A DNA stretch of 64,000 nt from [Eubacterium] yurii (lineage in GTDB: Bacteria > Bacillota > Clostridia > Peptostreptococcales > Filifactoraceae). A model generated the notes under the pieces. That model made no database searches and was not told the origin of the DNA. It saw only the letters and a program-made list of their open reading frames with translations. A program made the translations under genes and the position numbers. The stretch covers positions 1 to 64,000 of the forward strand of contig FUZS01000017.1 of assembly GCA_900167215.1 (NCBI GenBank). Reading direction: 5' to 3'. Below, one piece after another: positions 34,780-44,397 of this stretch (positions within the stretch are counted from its first letter, which is position 1; each line of letters begins with the position of its first letter).

Positions 34780-35633
34780 TATGACCTCTTTAAGTTTTTT
34801 ACAATTTCATTTTTAATATCGTCAATTGTCAATATGTCGCTTGATATTTCAAAGCCTTTTTCTCTTAATTGATTTGCCAATTGAAGAACTTGTGGTACGT
34901 CAAGACCTATCTCCTTGAGTCTGGCTTCATTTTTAAATACTTCTGTCGGAGTATCAAAAAATTCAACCTTGCCATGATTCATAACGAGGAGTCTATCAGC
35001 AAGTTTGGCGACATCATCCATGGAGTGAGATACCAAAATTATTGTGTTTTTTTCTTTTTCGTGAATTTCTTTTATATTGGATAAGATATCATCTCTTCCT
35101 TTTGGATCAAGTCCTGCGGTAGGTTCATCCAATATAAGAATTTCAGGTTTCATTGCCAATACACCTGCTATGGCAATTCTTCTTTTTTGACCTCCGGATA
35201 AATCAAAAGGTGACTTGTCTTTTGATTTTTCATAATCAAGTCCGACAAGAGACATGGAATATCTTACAGCTTGATTTATCTCTTCTTCGCTTAGCCCAAG
35301 ATTTCTCGGACCAAAAGAAATATCTTTTTCTATAGTTTCTTCAAATAATTGATATTCTGGATATTGAAATACCAGACCTACTTTTTTTCTTATATCCACA
35401 AGAGAAACTCCACTTGCAGTTATGTCAAAATCGTTAATCAGAATTTGCCCCTCATTTGCCTTTAAAAGACCGTTTAAATGCTGTATGAGAGTAGATTTTC
35501 CGGAACCTGTATGCCCTATAAGGGCTATGAATTCCCCATCGTTGATTTCCAAACTTACATTATCTATGGCTTTGGATTCAAATGGAGAGTCAGGTGCATA
35601 TATATGAGTTAAATTTGTGATTTTAATTGACAT
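34779..35633 (-). CDS. ecfA2: ECF transporter ATPase EcfA2
   Basis: 284 residues. Walker [10 protein letters not shown], signature [12 protein letters not shown] and Walker [14 protein letters not shown] are all intact. The C-terminal ~60 residues form the dimerisation tail typical of EcfA proteins. With EcfA1 it powers uptake through EcfT. It overlaps ecfA1 by 25 bases, indicating tight translational coupling. Confidence 0.94.
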   Translation of the reverse strand: MSIKITNLTHIYAPDSPFESKAIDNVSLEINDGEFIALIGHTGSGKSTLIQHLNGLLKANEGQILINDFDITASGVSLVDIRKKVGLVFQYPEYQLFEETIEKDISFGPRNLGLSEEEINQAVRYSMSLVGLDYEKSKDKSPFDLSGGQKRRIAIAGVLAMKPEILILDEPTAGLDPKGRDDILSNIKEIHEKEKNTIILVSHSMDDVAKLADRLLVMNHGKVEFFDTPTEVFKNEARLKEIGLDVPQVLQLANQLREKGFEISSDILTIDDIKNEIVKNLKRS

Positions 35634-36454
35634 AGACTATCTATCATCTCCTCAACAGTAAGAATATCTTGACTAATTTGTATATCATGTTTTTTTAATT
35701 CATTACACAATAAAGTCATGGGTGGCACATCCAATCCTAAGTTTTGAAGTTGTTCAACATTTACAAATACTTCTTTTGGAGTACCTTCAAGTACAATTTC
35801 TCCCTCTTCCATCACATAAATATAGTCAGCATCTACAGCCTCTTCCATGAAGTGAGTTATGTGTATAAGAGTTATATTTTCTTCTTTATTGAGTTTTTTT
35901 ACTGTACTCATCACTTCTTTTCTACCACGAGGATCAAGCATGGATGTGGATTCATCCAGTATTATGCAGTCAGGCTTCATGGCTATTATACCTGCAATTG
36001 CTACTTTTTGTTTTTGACCTCCAGAAAGCAAATGTGGTGCCTTTGTAGCAAATTCACTCATCCTTACTACTGCTAAAGCATCGTCCACTCTTTTTCTTAT
36101 CTCTTGAGAGGGTACTCCCATGTTTTCAGGTCCAAACGCCACATCATCTTCAACTACAGTAGCAACAATTTGATTATCAGGATTTTGAAAAACCATTCCG
36201 CATTTTTGTCTTATTTCAAAAATATTATTGTCATCTTTGGTGTCAAGTCCATCTATAATTACAGTCCCGCTTGTAGGGCTAAATATTGCGTTTAAATGTT
36301 TTGCAAAGGTTGATTTTCCTGAACCGTTGTGACCAAGCACTACTATAAACTGACCTTTTTGAATTTGGATATTTAAATTATTAACTGCTCTTCTTACAGA
36401 GTCAACATTTTTATATTCATAAATTAGATTTTTTACATCTATAAAACTGCTCAT
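35609..36454 (-). CDS. ecfA1: ECF transporter ATPase EcfA1
   Basis: 281 residues. Walker [10 protein letters not shown], signature [12 protein letters not shown] and Walker [14 protein letters not shown]; the Glu-Ser in place of the common Glu-Pro is typical of EcfA1. It is the first gene of the ecfA1-ecfA2-ecfT-truA operon. The ribosome site is weak (AAAGG, 9 bases before the ATG). The upstream 200 bases are shared with the divergent SAM riboswitch promoter region. Confidence 0.94.
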   Translation of the reverse strand: MSSFIDVKNLIYEYKNVDSVRRAVNNLNIQIQKGQFIVVLGHNGSGKSTFAKHLNAIFSPTSGTVIIDGLDTKDDNNIFEIRQKCGMVFQNPDNQIVATVVEDDVAFGPENMGVPSQEIRKRVDDALAVVRMSEFATKAPHLLSGGQKQKVAIAGIIAMKPDCIILDESTSMLDPRGRKEVMSTVKKLNKEENITLIHITHFMEEAVDADYIYVMEEGEIVLEGTPKEVFVNVEQLQNLGLDVPPMTLLCNELKKHDIQISQDILTVEEMIDSLCQLKSQI

Positions 36455-36651
36455 CTTACAGACCTTTCAGATATTTTAATATTTTAGTTTATATTTTATA
36501 AAAATTAATTTTGTTTGTGTTTATATTAAGCTAAGAAATAGCAAAAAATATCCTGCTAATGATAGCACAATATGGGAAAAAATTCAATCATATATTAGTA
36601 TTTGAAAAGTAGGAATTTTATACTTAAATAGTAAAAATATTATTTTTATTC

Positions 36652-36679
36652 TTGACAAAAAGCAAAATTATGGTAGAAT
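36652..36679 (+). promoter_or_regulatory. promoter of the SAM riboswitch
   Basis: Perfect TTGACA (36652-36657), 16-base spacer and TAGAAT (36674-36679), just before the riboswitch. Confidence 0.75.
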
Positions 36680-36695
36680 AGTCTTAAATAAAAAA

Positions 36696-36800
36696 CCTTA
36701 TCAAGAGAGGTGGAGGGAAAGGCCCTGTGAAACCCGGCAACCCAACTTTTTTAAAAAGTGAAGGTGCCAATTCCTGCAAGTTGTTACTTGACAGATGAGG
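36696..36800 (+). promoter_or_regulatory. SAM-I (S-box) riboswitch
   Basis: P1 pairs CCTTATC (36696-36702) with GATGAGG (36794-36800). Inside are the S-box core blocks AAGAGAGGTGGAGGGA, GGCCCTGTGAAACCCGGCAA, GAAGGTGCCAATTCCTGC and a final GACAGATGAGG. When SAM is bound, P1 holds the element so that the following terminator forms. It therefore shuts off metK when SAM is plentiful. Confidence 0.97.
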
Positions 36801-36829
36801 ACATAAGAATTTTTTTGATTGTCTTATAG

Positions 36830-36851
36830 CCTCGTGTATACGAGGTTTTTT
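36830..36851 (+). terminator. riboswitch-controlled terminator
   Basis: CCTCGT (36830-36835) and ACGAGG (36840-36845) with a GTAT loop, followed by TTTTTT. The 5' arm can pair instead with upstream GATGAGG-region sequence as antiterminator. Confidence 0.9.
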
Positions 36852-36924
36852 ATTTGCTAATTTACTTTTATATAGATATGTTATGCCGCTAATGTTTATA
36901 AATATTACGGTGAGAGGAGACAAA

Positions 36925-38118
36925 ATGAGAAGATTATTTACTTCAGAGTCAGTTACTGAGGGGCATCCTGACAAGATATGTGATCAAATTTCTGATGCTA
37001 TACTTGATGAGATGATAAGACAAGACAAATTTTCAAGAGTTGCTTGCGAGACTGTTACAACTACAGGAGTTATAATGGTAGTTGGAGAAATAACTACAAA
37101 GGCTTATGTGGATATACAAAAAACTGTTAGAGAAACAGTACGTGAAATAGGATACGATAGAGCAAAATATGGTTTTGACTGCGATACTTGTGCTGTATTA
37201 AATGCAATAGATGAACAATCGTCAGATATTGCTATGGGAGTAAACGACTCTCTTGAGGACAAAGAAGGTAGGGGAAATGCAAAAGATAGCGAAGAAAGAC
37301 TTGGAGCAGGAGATCAAGGAATAATGTTCGGATTTGCCTGCGACGAAACTCCTGAGCTTATGCCTCTTCCTATTTCGCTTGCACACAAACTTGCATTTAG
37401 ACTTACTCAAGTTAGAAAGGAAAAAGTTCTTGATTATTTGAGACCTGACGGTAAGACTCAGGTTACTATAGAATATGATGAGAATCAAAATCCGGTAAGA
37501 GTAGATACTATAGTAATTTCTACTCAACATGATGAACATGTTAGCAGAGAACAGATACAACAAGATATGATTAAATATGTTGTGGAACCTATAGTGGATG
37601 CAAAGCTTTTGGATAAGGATACAAAATATTTGATAAATCCAACAGGAAGATTTGTAATAGGTGGGCCTCATGGAGATTCAGGACTTACCGGAAGAAAGAT
37701 AATAGTTGATACCTATGGTGGATATTCAAGACACGGTGGTGGAGCATTTTCAGGTAAAGACCCTACAAAGGTCGATCGTTCTGCTGCATATGCTGCCAGA
37801 TGGATAGCAAAAAATGTTGTAGCTGCTAGATTGGCTAAGAAATGTGAGATACAACTTGCCTATGCTATAGGAGTTGCGCAACCTGTATCAATACTTGTAG
37901 AAACATTTGGTACAGGAATAGTATCTGATGAAAAAATAAGTGCAGCTATAGCTAAGACTTTCGATTTAAGACCTGGAGCCATAATAAAAGAGCTTGACCT
38001 AAGAAGACCTATATACAAAAAAACTGCTGCATATGGACATTTTGGCAGAGAAGATGCAGACTTTACTTGGGAAAAGATAAATAAGATAGATGAACTGCTC
38101 AAAAATATACAAGCTTAA
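36925..38118 (+). CDS. metK: S-adenosylmethionine synthetase
   Basis: 397 residues, standard length. It makes SAM from methionine and ATP. Signatures are the ATP-binding [12 protein letters not shown], the hexapeptide GAGDQG in [11 protein letters not shown], and the P-loop-like [15 protein letters not shown]. The ATG at 36925 follows AGAGGAG and begins with [17 protein letters not shown] as in other MetK proteins. Expression is under the SAM-I riboswitch, a product-feedback loop. An own terminator follows. Confidence 0.97.
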   Translation: MRRLFTSESVTEGHPDKICDQISDAILDEMIRQDKFSRVACETVTTTGVIMVVGEITTKAYVDIQKTVRETVREIGYDRAKYGFDCDTCAVLNAIDEQSSDIAMGVNDSLEDKEGRGNAKDSEERLGAGDQGIMFGFACDETPELMPLPISLAHKLAFRLTQVRKEKVLDYLRPDGKTQVTIEYDENQNPVRVDTIVISTQHDEHVSREQIQQDMIKYVVEPIVDAKLLDKDTKYLINPTGRFVIGGPHGDSGLTGRKIIVDTYGGYSRHGGGAFSGKDPTKVDRSAAYAARWIAKNVVAARLAKKCEIQLAYAIGVAQPVSILVETFGTGIVSDEKISAAIAKTFDLRPGAIIKELDLRRPIYKKTAAYGHFGREDADFTWEKINKIDELLKNIQA

Positions 38119-38130
38119 AATAACTTTTTT

Positions 38131-38163
38131 AAATAACTCATCTTTTAAGGTGGGTTATTTTTT
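38131..38163 (+). terminator. terminator of metK
   Basis: AAATAACTCATC and GGTGGGTTATTT form a stem with two G-T pairs, followed by a T run. Confidence 0.75.
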
Positions 38164-38204
38164 ATGTATATTGTTATAGAGAGATATAAAATTATTGTAT
38201 GTCA

Positions 38205-38260
38205 TTATACTAAAAACCTATCAAAAAGTCATGTGATTCCATTTCAGCAAAAATCTAAAT
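38205..38260. repeat. partial palindromic repeat, subfamily 2 end
   Basis: TTATACTAAAAACCTATC then AAAAAGTCATGTGATT is the inverted equivalent of the right end of the copy at 11352. The opposite end is not clear, so the copy seems decayed or truncated. Confidence 0.5.
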
Positions 38261-38348
38261 AATTTTTCTTCTTATTTCTTGATAATTGATTTTAAAATTT
38301 ATTATTTTGAATTACGCTATGGAAGTTATATGTAAATTTATCTATTCT

Positions 38349-38377
38349 TTGACTTTTGACTTTTTTGATAGTATAAT
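38349..38377 (+). promoter_or_regulatory. promoter of murD
   Basis: TTGACT (38349-38354), 17-base spacer and perfect TATAAT (38372-38377). Confidence 0.65.
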
Positions 38378-38415
38378 GGAAAAAACTCAAAATTACTAAT
38401 ATTTAGGAGTATGTT

Positions 38416-39762
38416 ATGGAAAAGCAAAATGTAATATTAGTGGGACTTGGAATATCGGGATTAGCAATATTGGACTATTTTTTAAATACAAATACTAATG
38501 TTAAAGCCTTTGATATGAATAAAAATATTGATAAGTCAAAAATTGAAAAATATAAAAATACTAATATTAATATAAGATTGGGAGAACAACCTAATGGTGA
38601 TGAAGATGCAGATGTGGTATATCTTTCTCCAATTGTAGATATGTCAAATGAATACGTTCAAAAATTCAAGGCAAGAAAGATTGAAGTTACAGGAGAGATA
38701 CAGCTTGCCTATGATTGTGCAAAAAATGCAAAATTCATCGGGATTACAGGAACTAACGGTAAGACTACTACTACAAGTATGGTAGGAGATATTTATAAGC
38801 TTTATGATAAAAATTCATTTGTTGTTGGAAACATAGGAAATGTAGCCTTGAATTCTGTAATTGTTGCCGATGACAATGCAAATTTCATCACAGAATTATC
38901 CAGTTTTCAACTTGAAAGCATTACAGATTTAAGAGTCCACATAGCTGCAATATTAAATATAACACCTGATCATTTAGAAAGACATAAGACCTTTGAAGAG
39001 TATAAAAAAGCCAAATATCGTATTGCAGAAAATCAAAGCTCAGATGACTTTTTAATTCTCAACAAAGATGATGAAGAAATAGATATAAAGGATGTAAAAT
39101 CAAAAATAATATACTTTTCCATGAAAGAAAAATTGGAAGACGGAGTGTACTACGACTCTGATAGACAGGCTATAATAAGTAGCCTATTTGGTAAAAAACA
39201 GGAGATAGTAAAAAGAAGTGATATCAATCTTTTGGGAGACCACAATGTAGAAAATACCCTTGCTGCTGTTGCAATAGCCTTATCTGACAATATACCTGTG
39301 GGAATTATAAGACAGGGTATTAAAAACTTTGTAGCAGTAAAACACAGATTGCAGTTAGTAAGGAGGATAGGAGAAGTTTCTTATGTAAATGACTCAAAGG
39401 GTACAAACGTGGACTCTACTGTGAAGGCATTAAGAGCAGTAAATACCCCTATCATATTGATAGCAGGTGGATATGATAAACATGTTGAATTTGATGAGGT
39501 AATTAAGGCTTTTGATGAAAAAGTAAAGGCATTGTTGCTTTTTGGAGAGACAAAGTATAAAATAAGAGATACAGCGTTAAATTATGATTTTGATAAAATT
39601 TATATTTTTGAAAATTTAAAAGACTGTGTAAAAAAAGCACATGAATTGTCTGAAAATAACGATACAGTTTTACTTTCGCCTGCATGTGCAAGCTGGGATA
39701 TGTACAAGAGCTATGAGGTAAGAGGAGATGAATTCATTTCTTTAGTCAATGATTTAAAATAA
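38416..39762 (+). CDS. murD: UDP-N-acetylmuramoyl-L-alanine:D-glutamate ligase
   Basis: 448 residues, standard for MurD. It adds D-glutamate to UDP-MurNAc-L-Ala in the cytoplasm with ATP. The Mur-ligase P-loop is GITGTNGKTTTTSM, followed by the metal-binding ELSSFQLE and NITPDHLERH blocks and a C-terminal DSKGTN (NDSKGTNVDST). It stands alone here rather than in a dcw cluster between mraY and ftsW. TTAGGAG lies before the ATG. Confidence 0.96.
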   Translation: MEKQNVILVGLGISGLAILDYFLNTNTNVKAFDMNKNIDKSKIEKYKNTNINIRLGEQPNGDEDADVVYLSPIVDMSNEYVQKFKARKIEVTGEIQLAYDCAKNAKFIGITGTNGKTTTTSMVGDIYKLYDKNSFVVGNIGNVALNSVIVADDNANFITELSSFQLESITDLRVHIAAILNITPDHLERHKTFEEYKKAKYRIAENQSSDDFLILNKDDEEIDIKDVKSKIIYFSMKEKLEDGVYYDSDRQAIISSLFGKKQEIVKRSDINLLGDHNVENTLAAVAIALSDNIPVGIIRQGIKNFVAVKHRLQLVRRIGEVSYVNDSKGTNVDSTVKALRAVNTPIILIAGGYDKHVEFDEVIKAFDEKVKALLLFGETKYKIRDTALNYDFDKIYIFENLKDCVKKAHELSENNDTVLLSPACASWDMYKSYEVRGDEFISLVNDLK

Positions 39763-39784
39763 ATTTATTATTTGTAAAATGTGA

Positions 39785-39813
39785 TTGTATAAGTTTTAGT
39801 AATTTGATATAAT
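39785..39813 (+). promoter_or_regulatory. promoter of the small hypothetical gene
   Basis: TTGTAT (39785-39790), 17-base spacer and perfect TATAAT (39808-39813). Confidence 0.55.
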
Positions 39814-39858
39814 AATTCGCATGGTAGATTTATTTTATATCATAAAAAGGGGATAAAC

Positions 39859-40056
39859 ATGTTTGATTTTAATAAAATTACTATAGATCAATTGTCAAAG
39901 ACTGACTTGCTTGCTATATTGCAAGCACTTGACTATACTTATGAACACAATAAGATAGAAAATTTCAGAATTTTAAAAGATTCCATAGTTTCAGATATGT
40001 GTTCCATAGCAGGTATAGCAAGTCAGGAAGAACTGTTGGAAGTTTTGATGAAATAG
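39859..40056 (+). CDS. small hypothetical protein
   Basis: 65 residues, acidic and probably all helical, with no membrane segment or metal motif. It has its own promoter, an AAAGGGG ribosome site nine bases before the ATG and a downstream terminator, so it is a self-contained transcription unit between murD and the ABC-F gene. I do not recognise the family. The helix-rich, Leu/Ile-patterned sequence could make a small protein-binding bundle. Confidence 0.65.
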   Translation: MFDFNKITIDQLSKTDLLAILQALDYTYEHNKIENFRILKDSIVSDMCSIAGIASQEELLEVLMK

Positions 40057-40118
40057 ATTGATAAATGAATTCTAATTATAATGTATTATGATGGAAATTT
40101 AATCTAAAATAAATATAT

Positions 40119-40160
40119 GCCTATGGATTGGAAATTGATTTTTAATTCATAGGCGTTTTT
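40119..40160 (+). terminator. terminator of the small hypothetical gene
   Basis: GCCTATG (40119-40125) and CATAGGC (40148-40154) form a perfect 7-bp stem, extended inside by A/T pairs, followed by GTTTTT. Confidence 0.75.
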
Positions 40161-40181
40161 AATCTTTTAGTGAGGAAGAAT

Positions 40182-42116
40182 ATGGTAAGCTTAAGTGTCA
40201 ATAATTTGAAGAAAACTTACGGAGTAGATGTGATATTTGACAATGTGAGTTTTACAATCAATGAAAGGGAAAAAGTAGGTATTGTCGGCAAAAACGGTGC
40301 AGGTAAGACTACTTTGTTTAATATAATAGCAGATATTGAAAAAGCTGACAGCGGTGATATATTCATAGCCAAAGATTCAAACGTTGGCTATATGAGCCAA
40401 AATGTAAATATTTCAAGCGAAAAAACTGTAATTGAAGAGGTATTGACAGTATTTGAAGATTTGATAAATTTAGAAAATGAAATAAGAGAAATAGAACATC
40501 AGATAAGTTTATATCATGATGACGTTCAAAAAAGCGAAGAGCTTTTAAAAATGTATTCAAGAAAAACTGAATTTTTTGCAGAAAATGATGGATATTCCTA
40601 CAATTCACTTGCAAGAGGTGTGCTTATAGGTCTTGGATTTTCTTCAGAAGACCTGAACAAGGATGTCAATTTGCTCTCAGGAGGAGAAAAATCAAGGCTC
40701 TTGCTTGCAAAGATACTGCTTAAAAAACCTAATATACTGCTGCTTGATGAACCTACAAACCACTTGGACATGGATTCAATCAGCTGGCTTGAAACTTTTT
40801 TGAAAAACTATAACGGTACAGTGCTGATAATCTCCCATGACAGGTATTTTCTAAATACGCTTACTGTCAAAACCATTGATATGAGCAGAAAAACTGCAAA
40901 GATGTACAACTTTAGTTATGAGAATTATGTAATAGAAAAAGAAAAAGATGAAGAATTAGAGATGAAAAACTACGAGCTGAATAAGGCTGAGATAAAAAGA
41001 CAAAAAGAAATAATAGAGCAGTTGAAGGCATTTGGTAGGGAAAAACAGGTAAAGCGTGCAAGGTCAAGGGAAAAAGCATTGGATAAGATGGAAGTTATAG
41101 ACAGACCGGTAAAAGAGAAACTAAAATCTAATATTATGTTTGAAAGTAGCGTAAAATCTGGTAAAGACGTAATACAGGTTGAAAATATATCCAAGTCATT
41201 TGGTGAAAGAAAACTTTTTGAAAATGTGAGCATGGATGTGTATCGTAGTGAAAAAATAGCTATAATTGGGGCAAACGGAGCAGGAAAGACTACATTTTTT
41301 AATATATTACTGGGTCTTGAAACTCCTGATAGCGGTAGCGTAAGCTATGGTACGAATGTAAACAGAGAATACTTCAATCAGGAACGTACAGATTTAAATA
41401 TGGAAAATAACGTAATAAGTGAAGTGTGGAACTCATATCCTAATTTAAAAGAGGTTCAAGTCAGAAATTATCTTGCTGGATTTTTATTTACAGGGGATGA
41501 AGTATTCAAGAAAATTGACGATTTGAGTGGAGGAGAAAAATCAAGGATATCACTGCTCAAATTGATGCTTTCAAAGGCAAACTTACTTTTTATGGACGAA
41601 CCTACAAACCATCTTGATATTGCATCAAAAGAAATACTTGAAGATGCAATTTGTGCATACGATGGAACTGTTTTTGTAATATCGCATGACAGATATTTTT
41701 TGAACAAGGTGCCTGACAGGATATTTGAGCTAAAAGACGGAAAGTTTACTGAATACTTGGGAAATTACGACTATATGTTGGAAAAAAAGGCTGAGATTGA
41801 AGATTATAACAATTTTTTAAAATCACAGGAAGATTCTCCTACCAAGACACAGATAAAAACTCAGAAAAAGAAAGACAAGGAACTGGAAAAAGAAAGAAAA
41901 AAACTGAAAAATGATGAGAAAAAGTTGCTTGATGAAATTCACCAGTTAGAGGAGAAGATTGTTCACATAGACAAGGAACTATGTAAGGAAGAAGTCTATA
42001 CTGATGCACAAAAAATGAAAGATTACAGTAGGGAAAAAATAGAAATTCAGGATAAGATAGAAAATCTCTATGAAAAATGGGAAGTTTTAAGTATAATGCT
42101 TGAAGAAGAAGACTAA
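40182..42116 (+). CDS. ABC-F family ATPase
   Basis: 644 residues with two ABC domains in one chain and no membrane part. Domain 1 has GKNGAGKTT, LLSGGEKSRLLLAK and LLLDEPTNHLDM. Domain 2 has GANGAGKTT, DLSGGEKSRISLLK and LFMDEPTNHLD. Between them is the charged P-site tRNA-interaction motif linker (KAEIKRQKEIIEQ and onward). The end is a coiled coil (KKKDKELEKERKKLK and onward) as in Uup/YdiF-like members. ABC-F proteins act on the ribosome in translation quality control or antibiotic protection; which applies is not clear. The ATG at 40182 follows GAGG; a GTG four codons earlier lies before that site. Confidence 0.93.
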   Translation: MVSLSVNNLKKTYGVDVIFDNVSFTINEREKVGIVGKNGAGKTTLFNIIADIEKADSGDIFIAKDSNVGYMSQNVNISSEKTVIEEVLTVFEDLINLENEIREIEHQISLYHDDVQKSEELLKMYSRKTEFFAENDGYSYNSLARGVLIGLGFSSEDLNKDVNLLSGGEKSRLLLAKILLKKPNILLLDEPTNHLDMDSISWLETFLKNYNGTVLIISHDRYFLNTLTVKTIDMSRKTAKMYNFSYENYVIEKEKDEELEMKNYELNKAEIKRQKEIIEQLKAFGREKQVKRARSREKALDKMEVIDRPVKEKLKSNIMFESSVKSGKDVIQVENISKSFGERKLFENVSMDVYRSEKIAIIGANGAGKTTFFNILLGLETPDSGSVSYGTNVNREYFNQERTDLNMENNVISEVWNSYPNLKEVQVRNYLAGFLFTGDEVFKKIDDLSGGEKSRISLLKLMLSKANLLFMDEPTNHLDIASKEILEDAICAYDGTVFVISHDRYFLNKVPDRIFELKDGKFTEYLGNYDYMLEKKAEIEDYNNFLKSQEDSPTKTQIKTQKKKDKELEKERKKLKNDEKKLLDEIHQLEEKIVHIDKELCKEEVYTDAQKMKDYSREKIEIQDKIENLYEKWEVLSIMLEEED

Positions 42117-42166
42117 AAAAAATCCATATCACGAAACAATAATATTTTGTGATATGGATTTTTTTA
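42115..42166. terminator. bidirectional terminator between convergent genes
   Basis: AAAAAATCCATATCAC and, 16 bases later, TGTGATATGGATTTTTTT give a stem of about 16 bp with A and T runs on either side. It ends both the ABC-F and the TerD-domain genes. Confidence 0.9.
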
Positions 42167-42176
42167 ACCGCAATAT

Positions 42177-42716
42177 TTACTCCAATTGAATATCATATCT
42201 GCTGAGTACTTGTGCAAGAGTGGTATGTATCTTTTTGTTCTTAACATATATATAAAAATCATCATCTTGCCTTTCAATCTCAACAAGGAAATAAATAAAA
42301 AAGTTATTATCTTCAAAATTGTAATTGTAAATATCTGAGCCTTGATTATCAAATATATCTTTCATTTTAGCAATTCTATATGAAATTTCTTCACTAAATT
42401 TGGAGTCACATGAGTTTAAAACTGAGAAACGAATATACTTGATATTTTGGGGGATTTTGGAGAGGTTTACAAGTATAGTTTCATTGTCATTAACACCATT
42501 TCCACTCATATTATCACCGGTATGAAAAAGGGCACCGTTTTTAGAAGTTAGGTTGTTGTAAAAGATAAAGTCATTTTTACTGAGTAGTTTCCTGTTCTTA
42601 TCCAACATTATTGCCATCAAATCAATATCGGGTTTTTTGCTTTTTTGCTCATGTCTCCATTTCAAAGCAAGCAAAAATTTATCGTCTTTATTTAATTTTA
42701 AAACGGTATTTTGCAT
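42177..42716 (-). CDS. TerD-domain protein
   Basis: 179 residues matching the TerD/TerZ/CABP1 calcium-binding domain, with PDIDLMAIML (29-38), FIFYNNLTS (50-58), HTGDNMSGNG (65-74) and DNETILVNLSKIP. Several conserved Asp residues for calcium are kept. TerD proteins occur in tellurite-resistance and stress operons, but the chemical role is unsettled. The last ~70 residues (from SCDSKF) deviate from classical TerD. The ATG at 42716 has AGGAGA just upstream. It begins 13 bases after the TtcA-like gene, so the two are likely co-expressed. Other ter genes are absent. Confidence 0.85.
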   Translation of the reverse strand: MQNTVLKLNKDDKFLLALKWRHEQKSKKPDIDLMAIMLDKNRKLLSKNDFIFYNNLTSKNGALFHTGDNMSGNGVNDNETILVNLSKIPQNIKYIRFSVLNSCDSKFSEEISYRIAKMKDIFDNQGSDIYNYNFEDNNFFIYFLVEIERQDDDFYIYVKNKKIHTTLAQVLSRYDIQLE

Positions 42717-42729
42717 AAAATCTCCTGTA

Positions 42730-43587
42730 TCAATAGTAATTTTCCAAGTAACTGTGTGATTTTCCATCCAAGTTATATCCAAGTATACAATCTGTATATA
42801 CATTTTGTGCCGAGGCAAAGATATTTTTATCAACGTTAGGATTCGTACGTTTCATATTTTCTATCAATTCTTTGACTTCATATCTCTTAGAGCCTGTTTT
42901 CTTGGCCGCAATCATACATGCACAGTTAAGCATATGAAGTCCTGCATTTTGCGTATATTTTATTATACTTTTTTCTTCTATCAAAAATAAAGGTCTGATA
43001 AGTTCAATTGAGTCAAAATTTTTTGACTTAAGTTTTGGCAGCATTGTTTTGTAAGAGCCTGCATATAGTACATTTAGCATTGTAGTTTCAATAACATCGT
43101 TAAAATGATGTCCAAGAGCAAGCTTATTGCAATTGAGTTGTTCAGCTATATTATAGAGTGCTCCTCTTCTCATCTTTGCACACATATAACAAGGGTAGTC
43201 ACCTGCAATTTTATCAGCTATTGCAAATACATCTGTATCAAAAATTTTTATCGGAATCTCAAGATATTTGCAGTTTTCTTCGAGTAACTTTCTGATATCC
43301 TTATGATATCCGGGATCCATTACTACAAATTCAACGTCAAAGTTTACATTGCCATGTTCTTTAAGCTCTTGAAAAAGTTTTGCCATCAGCATGGAGTCTT
43401 TTCCGCCGGAAATGGCTACAGCAATCTTGTCACCTTCGCTTACAAGTTCATAGTTTCTTATAGCTTTGGTAAATTTATTCCATAGTTCTTTTCTATATTT
43501 TTTTATTATACTTCTTTTTATTTCGTCCAACGAAGACTTGTTTTGATTTACTTCCAAGGTCCTGCAAAAATTTCCGCCAAGTGCCAT
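42730..43587 (-). CDS. TtcA-like PP-loop tRNA thiolation protein
   Basis: 285 residues. PP-loop ATPase motif AISGGKDSML (60-65 for SGGKDS), paired cysteines YPCYMCAKMRRG (Cys133, Cys136), and a third cysteine cluster in LNCACMIAAKK. These hold the [4Fe-4S] cluster in TtcA and TtuA proteins. TtcA makes 2-thiocytidine at position 32 of tRNAs. The middle LGHHFNDVIETTMLN is the family block for metal and substrate. It is co-transcribed with the TerD-domain gene. TtuA or a related sulfurtransferase is the alternative. Confidence 0.85.
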   Translation of the reverse strand: MALGGNFCRTLEVNQNKSSLDEIKRSIIKKYRKELWNKFTKAIRNYELVSEGDKIAVAISGGKDSMLMAKLFQELKEHGNVNFDVEFVVMDPGYHKDIRKLLEENCKYLEIPIKIFDTDVFAIADKIAGDYPCYMCAKMRRGALYNIAEQLNCNKLALGHHFNDVIETTMLNVLYAGSYKTMLPKLKSKNFDSIELIRPLFLIEEKSIIKYTQNAGLHMLNCACMIAAKKTGSKRYEVKELIENMKRTNPNVDKNIFASAQNVYTDCILGYNLDGKSHSYLENYY

Positions 43588-43930
43588 TTGTTACCTTTCA
43601 TTTATACATCTGATTATTTATATAAAGCCTTTAGCAATGTACCACCTAATATCAAAAATAATAAGTTGTGGAACAATTAAAAAAATATTTAAATATTATT
43701 AGTATTATAAACTTATTTAAATAAGTTATAATGTCGGTATTTTTTGATTATCCTGATACCATTTTTATAAATAGAAAATCTTTCCTCTTCATATTTGACT
43801 ATTAAACTTAGCTTTATATTTCAGTATTTAATATAATTAAATCTTTAAAATAAGATGTTTAAAATTCAATACATCTAAATAGGACAGATATAATTTTTTT
43901 GTTTTTTTAGATATGGAATAAAGTAAATAT
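43588..43930. other. intergenic before repeat C
   Basis: About 340 AT-rich bases upstream of the TtcA-like gene. A short hairpin GGTATTTTTTGATTATCCTGATACC-like (GGTAT/ATACC at about 43736-43760) is present; I see no gene or conserved RNA. Confidence 0.4.
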
Positions 43931-44057
43931 TTATACTAAAATCTAATAAAGTAATGGATAAAATACTTTCAGTAATTTATATTAAAGTCATAAATAAGCT
44001 ATTTTTTAAAAAAATACTTATGAAAATTGTCCATAGATGAAAAAGATAATAGTATTA
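43931..44057. repeat. dispersed palindromic repeat, copy C
   Basis: TTATACTAAAATCTAATAAA and GTAATGGATAAAATAC on the left; AAAATTGTCCATAGATG and GATAATAGTATTA on the right. It closely resembles copies A and D. It lies between rpmB's terminator and the TtcA-like gene's upstream region. Confidence 0.8.
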
Positions 44058-44097
44058 ATATAATTCACCCAATAAATAAAAATATTAAATTTATAAT

Positions 44098-44120
44098 AAA
44101 AAAGACCGTGGAATCCACAG
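44098..44120 (-). terminator. terminator of rpmB
   Basis: On the minus strand CTGTGG (44120-44115), loop ATT and CCACGG (44111-44106) are followed by TCTTTTTT. Confidence 0.8.
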
Positions 44121-44129
44121 CCTAATTTA

Positions 44130-44321
44130 TTATACAGCTCTTTGAACTTTACCGGAACGTAAACATCTTGTACAAACTTTCACTCTTCTTGGCGTACCGT
44201 CAACAATTGCCTTTACGCTTTGAAGATTCGGTCTGAATACTCTCTTTGTGTGGCGGTTTGAATGGCTGACATTATTTCCGGAAGTCGTACCTTTTCCACA
44301 TATTTCGCATACAAATGCCAT
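44130..44321 (-). CDS. rpmB: 50S ribosomal protein L28
   Basis: 63 residues, the normal small L28. It has two CxxC zinc knuckles, CEIC (5-8) and CTRC (near 51-54), so it is the zinc-binding (C+) form, and the family block [11 protein letters not shown]. It is a single gene with TTGGAGG ribosome site and its own terminator. Confidence 0.97.
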   Translation of the reverse strand: MAFVCEICGKGTTSGNNVSHSNRHTKRVFRPNLQSVKAIVDGTPRRVKVCTRCLRSGKVQRAV

Positions 44322-44397
44322 ATATTATACCTCCAATACTTATTTATCTCATAATCAACGAAAGATATCATAACACAGTTTTAAACAAAAATCAAGA

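Noticed and set aside
36684-36974. Minus-strand open frame of 96 codons
   Set aside because: It is antisense to the SAM-I riboswitch and the start of metK.
41839-42132. Minus-strand open frame at the end of the ABC-F gene
   Set aside because: It mirrors the Lys/Glu-rich coiled coil and runs into the shared terminator.
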